A DNA stretch of 64,000 nucleotides from Melioribacter roseus (GTDB lineage Bacteria; Bacteroidota; Ignavibacteria; Ignavibacteriales; Melioribacteraceae). The stretch is taken from the NCBI GenBank assembly GCA_020724265.1, contig DYHH01000015.1, forward strand, positions 1-64,000. The letters run 5' to 3'. The notes beneath the pieces were generated by a model. The model was given only the letters and a program-made list of their open reading frames with translations. It did not search any database and was not told the origin of the DNA. Positions 1 to 10,908 of this stretch are shown in pieces (position 1 is the first letter of the stretch; the number at the start of each line of letters is the position of its first letter). The position numbers were made by a program, and so were the translations under genes.

Positions 1-114
1 TTTATTAATTAAATATACTCTCCTATGGTCATTTGACCTAAACTATAAATAGTATTATATGGAATTCGAAATAAAAATGATTATTTCGGTATTTATTTAA
101 TCAATATGTTGAAT

Positions 115-140
115 GGGTGGCGGGTAAAATTCTGCCACCC
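115..140. other. Hairpin upstream of the alcohol dehydrogenase
   Basis: A perfect 7-base inverted repeat, GGGTGGC at 115-121 and GCCACCC at 134-140, lies 24 bases before the dehydrogenase start. There is no clear T tract after it, so it is a weak terminator candidate for an upstream gene. It could equally be an operator or a 5' UTR structure. The rest of 1-163 is AT-rich with no gene seen. Confidence 0.4.
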
Positions 141-163
141 TGTTAATTCTCTAAGAGGTAAAA

Positions 164-1117
164 ATGCGCAGCGCAATATTGTATGGTCCTCATGATTTTA
201 GAATTGAAACTTTGCCCGAACCAGTTTTAGCGGAAAAGGAATATTTGGTGAATATTAAAGCATGCGGTGTTTGCCATTCCGAAATTCATCAATGGGAAAG
301 TAAAATCCCCGGGTTAGAGTATCCTCGATTTATCGGACATGAAGTATCTGGAGAAATTAGTAAAATCGGGAAGGATTGTGCGAAGTTTAAAATTGGGGAT
401 AGGGTAGCTGCTTGGGTTGAAGGGAAAGGTTATGCAGAACAAATCGCCGTTAAAGAAGAACGACTTTTTTTAATGAAACATGATTTGCCTTTTGAACACG
501 CTATTCTTGAACCTGTCGCTTGTACTACAAACGGTGTAATTAAAGCAAACATACAATTGGGTGATACAGTTGCGCTGATTGGTACAGGTTTCATGGGGCT
601 GTTAATATTGCAAAAAGTAAAACTTTTAGGTGCTTCAAAAATAATTGCAGTTGATGTTAGAGATGAAATGCTTGTTCTTGCAAAACAAATGGGTGCTGAT
701 GAAGTAATAAATTCTAACAACCAAGATGTGAAAAAAACGATTTTGCAACACACTGGCGATAGTGGAGTTGATGTGAGTTTTGAAATAGGTGGTCTTCAAG
801 CTACACTGGATATTGCTGCCGAGATTACAAGGATGGAAGGTAAATTGGTTATTTTCGGATACCATCCAGGCAAGAGAGTAATTAATGATTTAGGATACTG
901 GAATTGGATGGCATTTGATATTATCAATGCTCATTTCAGAGATATGTCAACAATTCTTAAAGGCTCCGCCATCGGAATGAGTCTTCTTAACTCGAAAAAA
1001 ATTAATATGGGTAGTCTCATAACGCATAAGTTGAAATTAGATAGCATTAACGAAGCTTTCGAGCTTTCCAGAGATAAACCAAATGGTTTTATTAAATCCG
1101 TTGTTGTAATGGATTGA
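164..1117 (+). CDS. Zinc-dependent alcohol dehydrogenase (MDR family)
   Basis: Medium-chain dehydrogenase that would oxidise an alcohol or polyol with NAD(P)+ in the cytoplasm. The 317-residue protein has the N-terminal GroES-like fold with catalytic-zinc ligands C37 and the GHE motif at 58-60. A Rossmann nucleotide site (IGTGFMG) lies near residue 139. The four-cysteine structural-zinc lobe normally found after the GHE motif is absent, which explains why the protein is shorter than the usual ~340-350 residues. AAGAGG at 153-158 supports the ATG start. It sits ahead of the envelope trio, on the same strand with a ~50-base gap, and a polyol or sugar-alcohol substrate would fit the region. The substrate cannot be read from the sequence. 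Confidence 0.85.
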   Translation: MRSAILYGPHDFRIETLPEPVLAEKEYLVNIKACGVCHSEIHQWESKIPGLEYPRFIGHEVSGEISKIGKDCAKFKIGDRVAAWVEGKGYAEQIAVKEERLFLMKHDLPFEHAILEPVACTTNGVIKANIQLGDTVALIGTGFMGLLILQKVKLLGASKIIAVDVRDEMLVLAKQMGADEVINSNNQDVKKTILQHTGDSGVDVSFEIGGLQATLDIAAEITRMEGKLVIFGYHPGKRVINDLGYWNWMAFDIINAHFRDMSTILKGSAIGMSLLNSKKINMGSLITHKLKLDSINEAFELSRDKPNGFIKSVVVMD

Positions 1118-1165
1118 AAATTGTGTTAATAATAAAAATTATACAAAAAGAAATAAGTGATTGAT

Positions 1166-4045
1166 ATGAAATTAAAAATTACCGAACAAATGTTTAGTTG
1201 TAAGTTAAAACTTCTGGTGATAGTATCAATTCTTTTTATTCAGACGATGATTTTTGCCGGAGGGAAATTAGTAGGTAAAGTTACTGAAGCGGGTACAGGC
1301 GAACCGTTGTTTGGTGTAAACATTGTCATTATTGGCAAAGATATTGGTTCGGCTACAGATATTGATGGCGATTACTTTGTTCTAAATATTCCCCCGGGAA
1401 TCTATGAAGTTAAAGCTACAATGATAGGTTATCAATCTGTAACTCAAACCACTGTTGAAATAAAAAATAATATTACCACTGTACTCGATTTTACTCTCAC
1501 TCAATCATCAATTCAACTGGATGAAAGTATTGTTATAACGGCAGAAAGACCGTTAGTCGAAAAAGATTTAACCTCAACAAGGCACTTTGTCTCCGCTGCT
1601 GAAATTTCAGCGCGACCAACCGATCAATTGATGACCATTTTATCAACACTCCCCGGAATTGATGTGAATTCTTCCGGAGAGTTAGTTGTTAGACGCGGTA
1701 CTCTAGATCAAGTAGCCTTTCTTATTGACGGTGTTAGAGCAAGAAATCCATTGGACTTTCAACCATACACCGGTATTAATCTTTCTTCCATTCAAGAATT
1801 GGAAATTATAACCGGCGGATTTAGTGCAGAATACGGCGAAGCTCAATCTGGTGTTTTCAATATAATAACTAAGGAAGGATCCGAAAAGTTTGAGGTATAT
1901 ACCGAATTTAAGTATACACCACCAGGATTAAAACATTGGGGAACTGCTCTTTATGATTACTCTTCGACTAAATTTTGGGAAAATTCGCATGCACGACATT
2001 TACAATGGTGGATTGACAATCCAAATATGTGGGTAGACCCGGACGGAACACCGGGTAATGACCCGAATAGTCAATGGACACCTCAAGAAGCTTATAATCA
2101 TTATATGAAAAATCATCAACCTCTAACCGATTATACAGACAAGCCAAGTTATCAAACAGAAATGTCCATCGGCGGGCCAACTCCGCTTAAAGATTTGTAT
2201 TTCTTTTTTACAGGGAAATTTAGAACTGCTCCACCAGTTTCAGGAAACAGTTTTTACGATCAGGGGTTTTGGTATGATGGAACTTTGAAACTAACTTATA
2301 AAGTTAGTAAAGCAATAAAATTGATGTTTTCCGGTTTTTATAATGATTCAAAAACCAGTTACGGAATGGACTATCTTACCTTTGAAAATGGATTCGAAAA
2401 TAAGTACGCTCTTTATGATTATGAAGGCTTTCCGGAGAATAGAATTAATAGTCAAGCTATTAAAATGACTCATGTTTTGAGCAACAATACTTTCTATGAA
2501 TTACAATTATCTAGAACTTACAGCTACAGAGGTCAATCTACCTTCCCCGGCGATGAAGATGGGTGGGATGAAGGTGAAATATTCCGCAATCATCTCAGAG
2601 CTGTTGATAAAAATGGAAATCCGATTCCCGAAGGGTACAGTAATTTCTACGGATTGCATACAACAGGGTATTATTACCGGGGTAATGATAAGAACACGGA
2701 TATTACATTTTCCGGTGATTTGATAAGTCAATTTAGAAAGAATTGGCAAATTAAATCCGGGTTTGATTTTACGTATTATAATCTTGATAGATTTCAGCAA
2801 GGTAAAGCCTACAATATAATTGAAGATAAAGTCTACAACCCATATGAAGGAGCAGTTTACTGGCAGAATAAGTTGGAATTTGAGGGTCTTATTATGAATC
2901 TGGGTCTCCGATTCGATTTTTATAATCCTAACGATTATGTATATCTTGACGAATTCAACCCATTGGGAACAAGTTCTGACGAAGAGGAAAATGTAACCCC
3001 AAGAATGGAGAAAACAAAAATTACAGGTCAATTATCTCCGAGAATTGGAATATCACATCCGATCTCTGAAAACACGGTTCTCCATTTTTCTTACGGTCAT
3101 TTCTTCCAAAGAGCAACATTTGGTGATTACGGCGAAGGAACCGGAAGTAATGCACCAGGGCAACGGGTAACCGGTATTCTAAATACATACCTAGTGGAAA
3201 ACGAGGATGGTACATTTTCTCCTTACAATATTGGAAACAGAAACTTAAAACCTAGAAAAACCGTTCAGTACGAATTAGGTGTTGAACATAATATCGGCGG
3301 TATTGTTGCTAATATTACAGCTTTTTATAAAGACTATACTAATAATATACGTACTATAACAGTATTTACCGATGATGGCGGATCATATAAGACTACAGGA
3401 AATTCAAATTACTCCGACTCAAAAGGTGTAGAAATATCATTAAGAAAACCTTTATCAGGCTTATGGGGAGGTTACCTAAATTATTCTTGGAGCACCGGTA
3501 TTGCTGGTAGATCTGGTGACCCGGATGTTATAGCCTCACCTCTTTCGGGGCTTCAAACCCGCCTTACAGATTATACTGGTGATTTTATACTCTACGACCC
3601 CTCTCGCTTAAAGTGCGGTTTGGTATTTAATGTGCCTTCTGATTTTGATTTTCTCTTTGGTATTTTTTCGAACATGCAATTATCTATAGACTATTCAGTC
3701 TATTATCCGCACGAAAAAATTATCCCGGATAATTATTCTTTCGGGGGTAAATCTTTTATGAGATACGCATATAAGAATGCTTTGGTTAGAATAAGAAAAG
3801 AGTTCTTGCTTGGCGGGTTTAATTTTGCTGCTTTTGTTGAAATACAAAATGCATTCAATGATAAGCACCTCAATTTTTACAGTATAAGTTCTTCCTCGGC
3901 TTCCCTGGAAGACCAAGCAAAATTTGTAAACTCTAACTTCACGGAATTTCCTGATGAGAAGCCAAACGGTGGACCTTTTCCCGATGTATTAAAATATTAC
4001 AATTATCCTCGTTCAGTTGTATTTGGTGTTGCATTCGGATTTTAG
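1166..4045 (+). CDS. TonB-dependent outer-membrane receptor with N-terminal carboxypeptidase-regulatory-like domain
   Basis: Outer-membrane ligand-gated channel for energised uptake, of the CarboxypepD_reg-like plus plug plus barrel type. The start is placed at the ATG giving MKLKITEQ; a GTG three codons upstream is possible and neither has a strong ribosome-binding site. A hydrophobic signal segment is followed by a beta-sandwich domain (about residues 30-110, with the EPLFGVNIVI and DIDGDYFVLNIPPGIYEV motifs). Next come a plug (about 120-240, with a GGFSAEYGEAQSG segment) and a long aromatic-rich barrel ending in FGVAFGF with a terminal Phe. It is followed after 31 bases by a secreted protein and then a PorV-family barrel, but by no SusD. 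The ligand is unknown. Confidence 0.9.
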   Translation: MKLKITEQMFSCKLKLLVIVSILFIQTMIFAGGKLVGKVTEAGTGEPLFGVNIVIIGKDIGSATDIDGDYFVLNIPPGIYEVKATMIGYQSVTQTTVEIKNNITTVLDFTLTQSSIQLDESIVITAERPLVEKDLTSTRHFVSAAEISARPTDQLMTILSTLPGIDVNSSGELVVRRGTLDQVAFLIDGVRARNPLDFQPYTGINLSSIQELEIITGGFSAEYGEAQSGVFNIITKEGSEKFEVYTEFKYTPPGLKHWGTALYDYSSTKFWENSHARHLQWWIDNPNMWVDPDGTPGNDPNSQWTPQEAYNHYMKNHQPLTDYTDKPSYQTEMSIGGPTPLKDLYFFFTGKFRTAPPVSGNSFYDQGFWYDGTLKLTYKVSKAIKLMFSGFYNDSKTSYGMDYLTFENGFENKYALYDYEGFPENRINSQAIKMTHVLSNNTFYELQLSRTYSYRGQSTFPGDEDGWDEGEIFRNHLRAVDKNGNPIPEGYSNFYGLHTTGYYYRGNDKNTDITFSGDLISQFRKNWQIKSGFDFTYYNLDRFQQGKAYNIIEDKVYNPYEGAVYWQNKLEFEGLIMNLGLRFDFYNPNDYVYLDEFNPLGTSSDEEENVTPRMEKTKITGQLSPRIGISHPISENTVLHFSYGHFFQRATFGDYGEGTGSNAPGQRVTGILNTYLVENEDGTFSPYNIGNRNLKPRKTVQYELGVEHNIGGIVANITAFYKDYTNNIRTITVFTDDGGSYKTTGNSNYSDSKGVEISLRKPLSGLWGGYLNYSWSTGIAGRSGDPDVIASPLSGLQTRLTDYTGDFILYDPSRLKCGLVFNVPSDFDFLFGIFSNMQLSIDYSVYYPHEKIIPDNYSFGGKSFMRYAYKNALVRIRKEFLLGGFNFAAFVEIQNAFNDKHLNFYSISSSSASLEDQAKFVNSNFTEFPDEKPNGGPFPDVLKYYNYPRSVVFGVAFGF

Positions 4046-4076
4046 TTATTAATCATGATTGGAGAAATTTGAAGAA

Positions 4077-6287
4077 ATGAAAAAAACAAAAAAATTAAAT
4101 TCGCTAATTATTGCTATCATTCTGCTATTTCTTACAACCCCTTTGTTTTCACAAAGGCATTTAGTTACTCATACAAGGGGAAAATTATGGGAGACCTTAA
4201 ATAGCTTCGGGCTTATCGGTCATGGTGGTGCGTGGGATTATGAACAAGTCACCGGTATTGGTTTTTATCCAGGCTTCCCTGAATTTTATTTCCCTAACGA
4301 TGAACTTGATGCGAACCTTCCGACAAAAATTACAAATGCCAATTTTCATAATTTCAGAAGCGGTCCATGGGTTGTTGCAAAAGGTTTACAATCCTTAGAA
4401 CCTCCGGATTATTCACCGAAGCCAAAAGATTTTCTTATTTATCATTCTTCTATGACTTGGCAACAAAGAGGTACTATTTATAATTATTCACCGTTCGTAA
4501 CAACTAATAATTTTGTTGGTGAGCCCAATTTTAATCCTGCCTTACCCGAAGAAATGCATTACACTACAATTCCTACTGTTACAGGCATAACTATTAAGCA
4601 AAGATCTATGGCTTGGAGTTTCCCCGGCTATTCTGATTTTATTATTTACGACTATGTTTTCGTTAATACAGGTGATATGGTGGTGCCGACTCTTAACAGT
4701 ATAAGAAATCATCAACAAACATTAGAGGAAGTTTGGTTGGTGTTTCATTCCGGAATTTCTGTTTCTACAAAAGGTACTCTCAATTTCCATTATGAACCCG
4801 GTCAATTTGTTGAATCGGCGGCACCTGCTGGGGGCTTTGGTGGTTATGGGCAGAAACCAGGCTCGGATATTTATGCTATAGAAAATTTGGAAAGTGGCGA
4901 CGGGAAAGGATTATTATATTATAGCAGAGATTATAATGGCGGAAGAGAACCGGTACCATGGGATAAGTGGGCAATTAAAAGTAATTGGAGAGAATTGCTT
5001 AGGTTATCTCCTGATTGGGAACCGGAGTTACAAGACCCTGCTTGTTTTGGTTTTCAGTTTTTATATAGAACTCCGCCTAAAACTGCTTTTAGCAACGATC
5101 CATTTGATGCTGATCCCTCTTTCTTCAGTGTTTATAGTGATGAAGGGGGTAGTTTTAACGGGAAAAGCCTGGATTTCAATGAATCTTTTGGTCTCAAATC
5201 CTTTAATGAAAAATTTATTTATGATTTTATTACACATGATTTCTTAAGAGCTAATGATGGCAGATTATATGGTTGGTATACTTCTTCCTTCGGTCCTTAT
5301 AAGTTAGCCCCGGGTGATTCAGTTAGATTGGTTGTTGCCGAAATCGCCGGTCAATTGGATATGTGGGATGTTGTTAGAGGAGACCCGGATCATAACTTCC
5401 CCGATAGTTCAATTGCCGCAATTCAAAGAAACGCCCAAGCAGCCAGAAATGCTATTAAATGGGGATTCGGTGCGAGGGTTGACGGTATTGATATCGTTGC
5501 AGATGTTCCTGAATCTCCGCCTGCCCCTAATTGCACTGCTTCAAATGCTTCTGTTGCGTCTGATACTGCAGTAATTGCTATTAGGTGGGATAAACTTGCC
5601 GAAGAAACTTCTTTTAACGATGGATCTAACCAAGTATTTTATAACGGTGCTGATGATTTAAGCGGTTACAGAATTTTTCGGGGTACTGATGAAAGAGGCG
5701 TGTGGACTCTTCTAATGGATATTCCCAAAATTGATTTTGATTTGTTTTGGAATTCTGAAAAAGGACTCTACGAATATTTGGATAAAGACCTTCAATTCGG
5801 CTTCGGATTTTATTATTACGTACAAGCTTATAATTCAAATCCAAAACCTTGGACTTCAATTAACGGTACTTTAGTAAACAATCTTCCTGAATTGAAAAGT
5901 GCTGATTACAACCGTACTCAAAAAGTTTCAGCAAGACCGGGTCCCGTCGATATTAAGGAAAAAGGCTGGGATGTTTTCGTTGTTCCTAACCCATTTATTG
6001 AAGGCAATTTTGAATACAGTTTTATGGGAACTGATTCAAGAAAAATTGAATTTAGAAGTCTTCCCGAAAAAGCCACTATAAAGATTTTCAATCTTGCCGG
6101 TGAATTAGTTAGGACTTTAAGACATGGTCCTGATTCATACGGAAATTTAGCCGGTAGTATTGATTGGGATCAAAGATCTGACTCAGGTTTATTAGTTGCT
6201 CCTGGACTTTATATTTATGTTGTCGAGTCCGAAACTGCAGGAACAATAGGGAGTCGTACTAACGGTAAATTGATGATCATAAGATAA
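4077..6287 (+). CDS. Large secreted protein with fibronectin-like region and T9SS-type C-terminal domain
   Basis: I do not recognise a catalytic family. The protein (736 aa from this ATG) begins MKKTKKLNS and has a Sec signal ending near LFSQ. GGAG at 4061-4064 precedes the start; a TTG six codons earlier is less likely. The middle is rich in Trp, Tyr and Pro. About residues 480-600 look like a fibronectin type III or similar beta-sandwich (PPAPNCTASN, then RIFRGTDERG). The last ~90 residues (VVPNPF, IKIFNLAGELVRTL, GLYIYVVES, GKLMIIR) match the FlgD-like / Por-secretion sorting fold, so cell-surface delivery by T9SS is likely. It sits between the TonB receptor and the PorV protein and may be a surface ligand-binding partner, in place of SusD; that is inference. 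Confidence 0.75.
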   Translation: MKKTKKLNSLIIAIILLFLTTPLFSQRHLVTHTRGKLWETLNSFGLIGHGGAWDYEQVTGIGFYPGFPEFYFPNDELDANLPTKITNANFHNFRSGPWVVAKGLQSLEPPDYSPKPKDFLIYHSSMTWQQRGTIYNYSPFVTTNNFVGEPNFNPALPEEMHYTTIPTVTGITIKQRSMAWSFPGYSDFIIYDYVFVNTGDMVVPTLNSIRNHQQTLEEVWLVFHSGISVSTKGTLNFHYEPGQFVESAAPAGGFGGYGQKPGSDIYAIENLESGDGKGLLYYSRDYNGGREPVPWDKWAIKSNWRELLRLSPDWEPELQDPACFGFQFLYRTPPKTAFSNDPFDADPSFFSVYSDEGGSFNGKSLDFNESFGLKSFNEKFIYDFITHDFLRANDGRLYGWYTSSFGPYKLAPGDSVRLVVAEIAGQLDMWDVVRGDPDHNFPDSSIAAIQRNAQAARNAIKWGFGARVDGIDIVADVPESPPAPNCTASNASVASDTAVIAIRWDKLAEETSFNDGSNQVFYNGADDLSGYRIFRGTDERGVWTLLMDIPKIDFDLFWNSEKGLYEYLDKDLQFGFGFYYYVQAYNSNPKPWTSINGTLVNNLPELKSADYNRTQKVSARPGPVDIKEKGWDVFVVPNPFIEGNFEYSFMGTDSRKIEFRSLPEKATIKIFNLAGELVRTLRHGPDSYGNLAGSIDWDQRSDSGLLVAPGLYIYVVESETAGTIGSRTNGKLMIIR

Positions 6288-6317
6288 AAGTTAGTGAAAG
6301 TATACTTGGAGGAAGTT

Positions 6318-7298
6318 TTGAAAAAGCTAATAATTTTTTTGATGTTAATAATTATTTCGGTCTCAACTGAAGCTCAGTTTAACAAAGTTGGGCGAACCTC
6401 TCTCCAATTCTTAAAGATTGGGGTAGGGGGAAGAGAATCGGCTCTTGGTGAAGCTTCTATAGCAGATCCACGAAATATTAATGCTTTATTCTGGAATCCA
6501 GCCGGTATAACAGTAATTGAAAATTTGGAATTTTCTTTTAACTATACAAAATGGTTCCTTGATTTGAATGTTATAGGGGTAGCTGCAGGAATTAATTTAG
6601 GAGATTGGGGTGTATTGGCTGTAAACTATATCTACCTTGATTACGGGGATTTAGACTTAGCGCCCGTTACTAGTCAATCGGGTGGGCTCGATACTCGTAC
6701 CGGTATGAAGTTTACCGGTAAAGATTTGGCTATTGGAGTTGCATATGCTAGGAAATTTACCGACAAACTTTCAATAGGTGTTAATTTTAGATATTTGCGA
6801 GAAGACCTTTACAAGTATACTACAGACCTATTTAGTTTTGATGTCGGAAGTTTTTATAACACCGGCTGGAAGGGTATCAGACTTGCAATGAGCGCTCAAA
6901 ATTTTTCTACACAAGCACGATGGTTGCAAACAGGTGATGAATCGATTCAATCTTATGAACTACCGCTGCTATTTAGAGTTGGTTGGTCTGTTGACTTATT
7001 AGGTGGTGAAGACCTTTTCTTAGGCGGTAATTCAGATCAACATAGAGTTACTTTCAATATGGATGCAATTCACTCAAATGATTATTCGGAAAGACTCAAT
7101 ATGGGTTTGGAATATGTTTTCCTTGATCAATTTTTCTTAAGGGGTGGTTATAGATTAAACTATGATGAAGGCAATTTAGCTTTTGGTCTTGGGGTAAATA
7201 CTAAAATCTCGGATTTTAAAATTCAATTTGATTACTCATATGTTAAATATGATTTTCTGAATTCACCACATAGGTTCACATTGCTGCTTGCTTTTTGA
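6318..7298 (+). CDS. PorV/PorQ family outer-membrane protein
   Basis: Beta-barrel of the PorV/PorQ (UPF0164) family; PorV proteins act as shuttle subunits of the type IX secretion system in Bacteroidetes. The family signature is at the N terminus: FLKIGVGGRESALGEASIA then NALFWNPAGI. It ends with alternating beta strands and a terminal Phe. The start is placed at TTG 6318 because GGAGGA at 6308-6313 lies just upstream and the product then begins MKKLIIFLML, a proper signal peptide. An in-frame GTG at 6294 would add eight polar residues. It follows the secreted T9SS-type protein by 30 bases, so the three genes 1166-7298 probably form one operon. Genomes of this group carry many PorV paralogues, so a locus-specific role is only inferred. 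Confidence 0.8.
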   Translation: MKKLIIFLMLIIISVSTEAQFNKVGRTSLQFLKIGVGGRESALGEASIADPRNINALFWNPAGITVIENLEFSFNYTKWFLDLNVIGVAAGINLGDWGVLAVNYIYLDYGDLDLAPVTSQSGGLDTRTGMKFTGKDLAIGVAYARKFTDKLSIGVNFRYLREDLYKYTTDLFSFDVGSFYNTGWKGIRLAMSAQNFSTQARWLQTGDESIQSYELPLLFRVGWSVDLLGGEDLFLGGNSDQHRVTFNMDAIHSNDYSERLNMGLEYVFLDQFFLRGGYRLNYDEGNLAFGLGVNTKISDFKIQFDYSYVKYDFLNSPHRFTLLLAF

Positions 7299-7609
7299 TG
7301 TAGTCTTGGTGAAAAAAATAGTTCGGGGATATTGGAATCTTAATTCGAAATTTTAAGAGATTGTTAAAAGTTGGGAATTATTTATCGATAGGTAATATTG
7401 TTTCAATATTCTTCCTGAAAATAGGTTATTTGTGGATTGTTAAGAAATTAGAAGCCCAATATTAAAAAGCATATAAATTTTTGCTGCAATTCTTAAGCCA
7501 TGTGTTACGAACTTCGTTTTACTTAAAGGACTGATTATGGTTGTCATACAATCTTCAGTTCCAGAATTAAATTGATAATTAGATAGAACTTTTAAGGAGA
7601 TACTTATTT
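7299..7609. other. Intergenic region before the polysaccharide cluster
   Basis: 311 bases, strongly AT-rich, with no ORF, hairpin terminator or repeat family that I can see. It probably carries the promoter of the long plus-strand cluster. The only clear element is the ribosome-binding site AAGGAG at 7594-7599, ten bases before the ATG at 7610. Confidence 0.5.
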
Positions 7610-10600
7610 ATGAACTTTGCTAAACTACTGGTTGAAGGTGAAAAATTAACGAGAGATAATTTTGCTAATCCTCCAAAAGCTATGGGTGTTTTACCTTTTT
7701 GGTTTTGGAATGGTGAAATGAATGAAGAGGAAATGATTTGGCAGATGAAAGAATATCACGCAAAAGGAATTTCCGGATTATTTATACACGGTCGTTTCGG
7801 TGAATCAATTGGTTATTTATCCGATACATGGTTTGAACGAACTAAGCACGCTGTAAAAGTCGCAAAAGAAATCGGAATTGATGTTTGGGTTTATGATGAA
7901 ATGAATTGGCCGAGTGGTACAGCCTATAGAAAAGTTTCACAGGAAAATCCAAAACTCAGACAGAAATATTTAGAGATGGTTGCGCTTCCCGTACCGGGGC
8001 CATTGTTCACATTTTTGGAAGCAACGGATGATAGATATGTAAATACAGGAAATTCAAAACCGATTGTTGCTTATGCATGTTCGGAAGAAGAGTTTCAATC
8101 AAATTTAAACCCAGACACAATTATTGATCTTACTCCAAACTTATCATTTAATGCTGTTATCCCTTGGGAAGCACCAAAAGGAAATTGGCGATTGCTTTAT
8201 TTCTTAGAAAAGGAAATCGATTATTATATAGATGCCTTAAATCCCGAATCAACAAGAAAGTTTTTAGATGAAACACATGAAAAATATAAAACTGCCGTTG
8301 GCGAAGAGTTTGGTAAAGTTATGCCCGGCTTTTACACCGATGAACCGGCAATGCATTACTATCATGTTGGAATGCAAAACCAAGTTATACCTTGGACGAC
8401 ACAGATGTTTAAGATTTTTCGTGAAAGAAGAGGCTACGATTTAAAACCATATTTAGGCGCACTCTTTTTAGACATGGGTGAAAAGACAGCACAAATCCGT
8501 TATGATTTTTGGAAAACTTTAACTGAACAATATTCGGAATCCTACTACCAACAGATAAGAGAATGGTGCGAAGCAAATAATGTGTTATTCACAGGCCACT
8601 TACTCGGCGAAGAATGGATTTGGATGCATGCAAGATGCGAAGGAAATATTTTCAAACATTTGAAACATATGCACATCACCGGAGTTGACCACCTTTATCC
8701 GATTGTCGGTTCAAAAGAAGCTGCCAGTCAACATGTTGCTTTAAAGATTGCAAGTTCAGCAGCTCATCATTACGGAAGTAATCAATTGTTATGTGAATCA
8801 ATGGGCGGAACTTATTGGGATTGCACTCTCGAAAGAATGAAATGGATTGCTAACTGGGAGTACGTTCTCGGTGTAACAATTTTTAACAACCACGGCTATC
8901 ACTATTCGATTGAAGGTGAACGTAAACGCGATTGGCCGCCTTCGCAGTTCTATCATCATACCTGGTGGAAATATTATGACAACTTTGTGAAGTATATGTC
9001 CCGATTGGGTCATATGCTCTCCGGTGGAAAACATATCGCAAAAATTTTAATGCTTTATCCAATTAACAGCGCATGGGCGAATTATAAACCAAGTGGTCCT
9101 GATCAACTATTCAATTTAATGCAATCCGATTTCGATTACTTAACTGATTTACTTCTTAGATTACATTATGATTTTGATTATACCGACGAAGATATTCTCA
9201 CCGAAGCGGAAGTGGTTGATGGTAAATTAAAAATCAATAAAGAAGAATTCTCCGTTATCTTCCTTCCGCCGATAACAGCTTTACAGCAAAGTGCATTTGA
9301 TAAACTCCATGAGTTTGTATCACAAGGCGGAACACTGATTGCTGATACTGTAATTCCGAATACAATACTAGATGCAAAAGATGATAACTCATTAATCAAT
9401 ATCAAAAAGTTATTCGGCAAAGACCCGGCTGATTTATTAAAACACTTAAACAACGGTTCTTCCTTTACGGTGAATAAAGTTAGCAACATTGGTAAAGGTT
9501 CTGTTTATTTATTCGAAGGGAAAGGTTTATCGAATGAAAAGAAAGAATCAGAGATTAAAAAGTTACTCAATGAAATTCTTGTCCCCGATGTTACGATAAG
9601 CGAAGAAGATGTATTCTATCTGCATAAAGTAAAAGATGATTTTGATTTATGCTTCTTCACAAATACTCAGCAAGTAAATCACGGTGAAGTTGATATAACA
9701 TTTGAGAAAGTCGGCACACCCGAATTATGGAATCCCGAAACAGGTGAAATCGAAAAGATGAATCACTATTCGATTGAAAACAATCGACTTAAAATAACAT
9801 TACCGTTCGATTCAACACAATCCCATTTTGTAATTGTAAGAGATGAAGTTGAAGTACCGTATGTCACCTCAAGTAATATTACCGTAACTGAATTAACAAA
9901 TGAAAAACTCACCGGTTACTCAAAAGAAAAAATTGAAAAAGCGGAAGCACAAGTAGCTACAATGGATGGTGAAAAAAATGTTAATGCTGAAGCAGTAAGG
10001 AAACTTGACGACATAAAACTGAACGGAAATTATTCATTCAATATTACCGAAGATAATGTTTTATGCATCGGTAAATACAAAATGATGATTGAGAGTGATT
10101 TATCAAATCCGAATGATATAATGAAAGAAGATTACGATGACAGCAATTGGCTTGATGTAACAATGGGTGCTTGGGAAATGCAGCTTCCACAGGAAAGAGA
10201 TGAATCAACTTATCCCGAAACACTTTGGTACCGCACTTCATTCGAAATGAAAAAAGTTCCGGTAAATCCTAGAATATTAATTGACGGATTCAGCGGCAAA
10301 GAATACACGATGTTCATTAACGGGAAAGAAGTAAAAGATAAAGGCAGAAGAAGCAAGATTGACGCTGAGATAAAAGAGGTTGACATAAAAGATTATGTAA
10401 ATGAAGGAAAGAATGTTGTTGCAGTTAAGTTGGTAGTTGTAAGAAGAACCGATGGAATACTTGATCTTTTAAAAGTAGTCGGTGATTTCACTCTTAAAAA
10501 GAATAACAATACTTATTCAATTGCTGAAAAAGTAAACACAATAGAATTAGGGGACTGGACAAAACAAGGATATCCGCATTACTCGGGCACAGGCGTTTAC

Positions 10601-10888
10601 TCAACCGAATTCGATTTTCCGAAAGAATACTTAAACGGAAAATTATTCATGAACATTAACTGTGGTGAAGATGTGCTTGAAGTAAAAATCAACGATAGTG
10701 AATCCAAAGTTGCGTTATGGAATCCTTACCAACTTGATATAACCGGCTTGGTGAAAGAAGGGAAAAACAAAATTGAATTAAGCGTAACAAACACATTAAT
10801 AAATATGCTCGAAGCTGTCGAACATAAATCCGGCATATTCGAGCCGCCGGTAATTATTCATGCACCGGTGTATGAAATTAAATTATAG
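7610..10888 (+). CDS. GH106-like glycoside hydrolase (alpha-L-rhamnosidase-type)
   Basis: A 1092-residue glycosidase. The N-terminal TIM-barrel carries the segment typical of GH106-related enzymes: [13 protein letters not shown], then [13 protein letters not shown], then [15 protein letters not shown] near residues 30-105. Likely catalytic carboxylates lie in this barrel (for example the E of [11 protein letters not shown] and of TGHLLGEEW), but I cannot assign them firmly. About residues 880-1092 form GH2-like jelly-roll sugar-binding domains ([28 protein letters not shown]). There is no signal peptide, so it should act in the cytoplasm on imported oligosaccharides. It is the first gene of the plus-strand cluster and is followed by ribokinase after 20 bases. 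Rhamnosidase is the best guess; other deoxy- or uronic sugars are possible. Confidence 0.75.
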   Translation: MNFAKLLVEGEKLTRDNFANPPKAMGVLPFWFWNGEMNEEEMIWQMKEYHAKGISGLFIHGRFGESIGYLSDTWFERTKHAVKVAKEIGIDVWVYDEMNWPSGTAYRKVSQENPKLRQKYLEMVALPVPGPLFTFLEATDDRYVNTGNSKPIVAYACSEEEFQSNLNPDTIIDLTPNLSFNAVIPWEAPKGNWRLLYFLEKEIDYYIDALNPESTRKFLDETHEKYKTAVGEEFGKVMPGFYTDEPAMHYYHVGMQNQVIPWTTQMFKIFRERRGYDLKPYLGALFLDMGEKTAQIRYDFWKTLTEQYSESYYQQIREWCEANNVLFTGHLLGEEWIWMHARCEGNIFKHLKHMHITGVDHLYPIVGSKEAASQHVALKIASSAAHHYGSNQLLCESMGGTYWDCTLERMKWIANWEYVLGVTIFNNHGYHYSIEGERKRDWPPSQFYHHTWWKYYDNFVKYMSRLGHMLSGGKHIAKILMLYPINSAWANYKPSGPDQLFNLMQSDFDYLTDLLLRLHYDFDYTDEDILTEAEVVDGKLKINKEEFSVIFLPPITALQQSAFDKLHEFVSQGGTLIADTVIPNTILDAKDDNSLINIKKLFGKDPADLLKHLNNGSSFTVNKVSNIGKGSVYLFEGKGLSNEKKESEIKKLLNEILVPDVTISEEDVFYLHKVKDDFDLCFFTNTQQVNHGEVDITFEKVGTPELWNPETGEIEKMNHYSIENNRLKITLPFDSTQSHFVIVRDEVEVPYVTSSNITVTELTNEKLTGYSKEKIEKAEAQVATMDGEKNVNAEAVRKLDDIKLNGNYSFNITEDNVLCIGKYKMMIESDLSNPNDIMKEDYDDSNWLDVTMGAWEMQLPQERDESTYPETLWYRTSFEMKKVPVNPRILIDGFSGKEYTMFINGKEVKDKGRRSKIDAEIKEVDIKDYVNEGKNVVAVKLVVVRRTDGILDLLKVVGDFTLKKNNNTYSIAEKVNTIELGDWTKQGYPHYSGTGVYSTEFDFPKEYLNGKLFMNINCGEDVLEVKINDSESKVALWNPYQLDITGLVKEGKNKIELSVTNTLINMLEAVEHKSGIFEPPVIIHAPVYEIKL

Positions 10889-10908
10889 GAATTTCCGGAG
10901 TATTGGTT

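Noticed and set aside
2507-3031. 174-residue antisense ORF inside the TonB receptor gene
   Set aside because: It lies opposite a well-supported gene, with no ribosome-binding site or recognisable motif; the same holds for other antisense frames in the window.
4077-6287. SusD-family lipoprotein after the TonB receptor
   Set aside because: There is no lipobox or SusD helical repeat pattern, and the C terminus is a T9SS-like beta domain.
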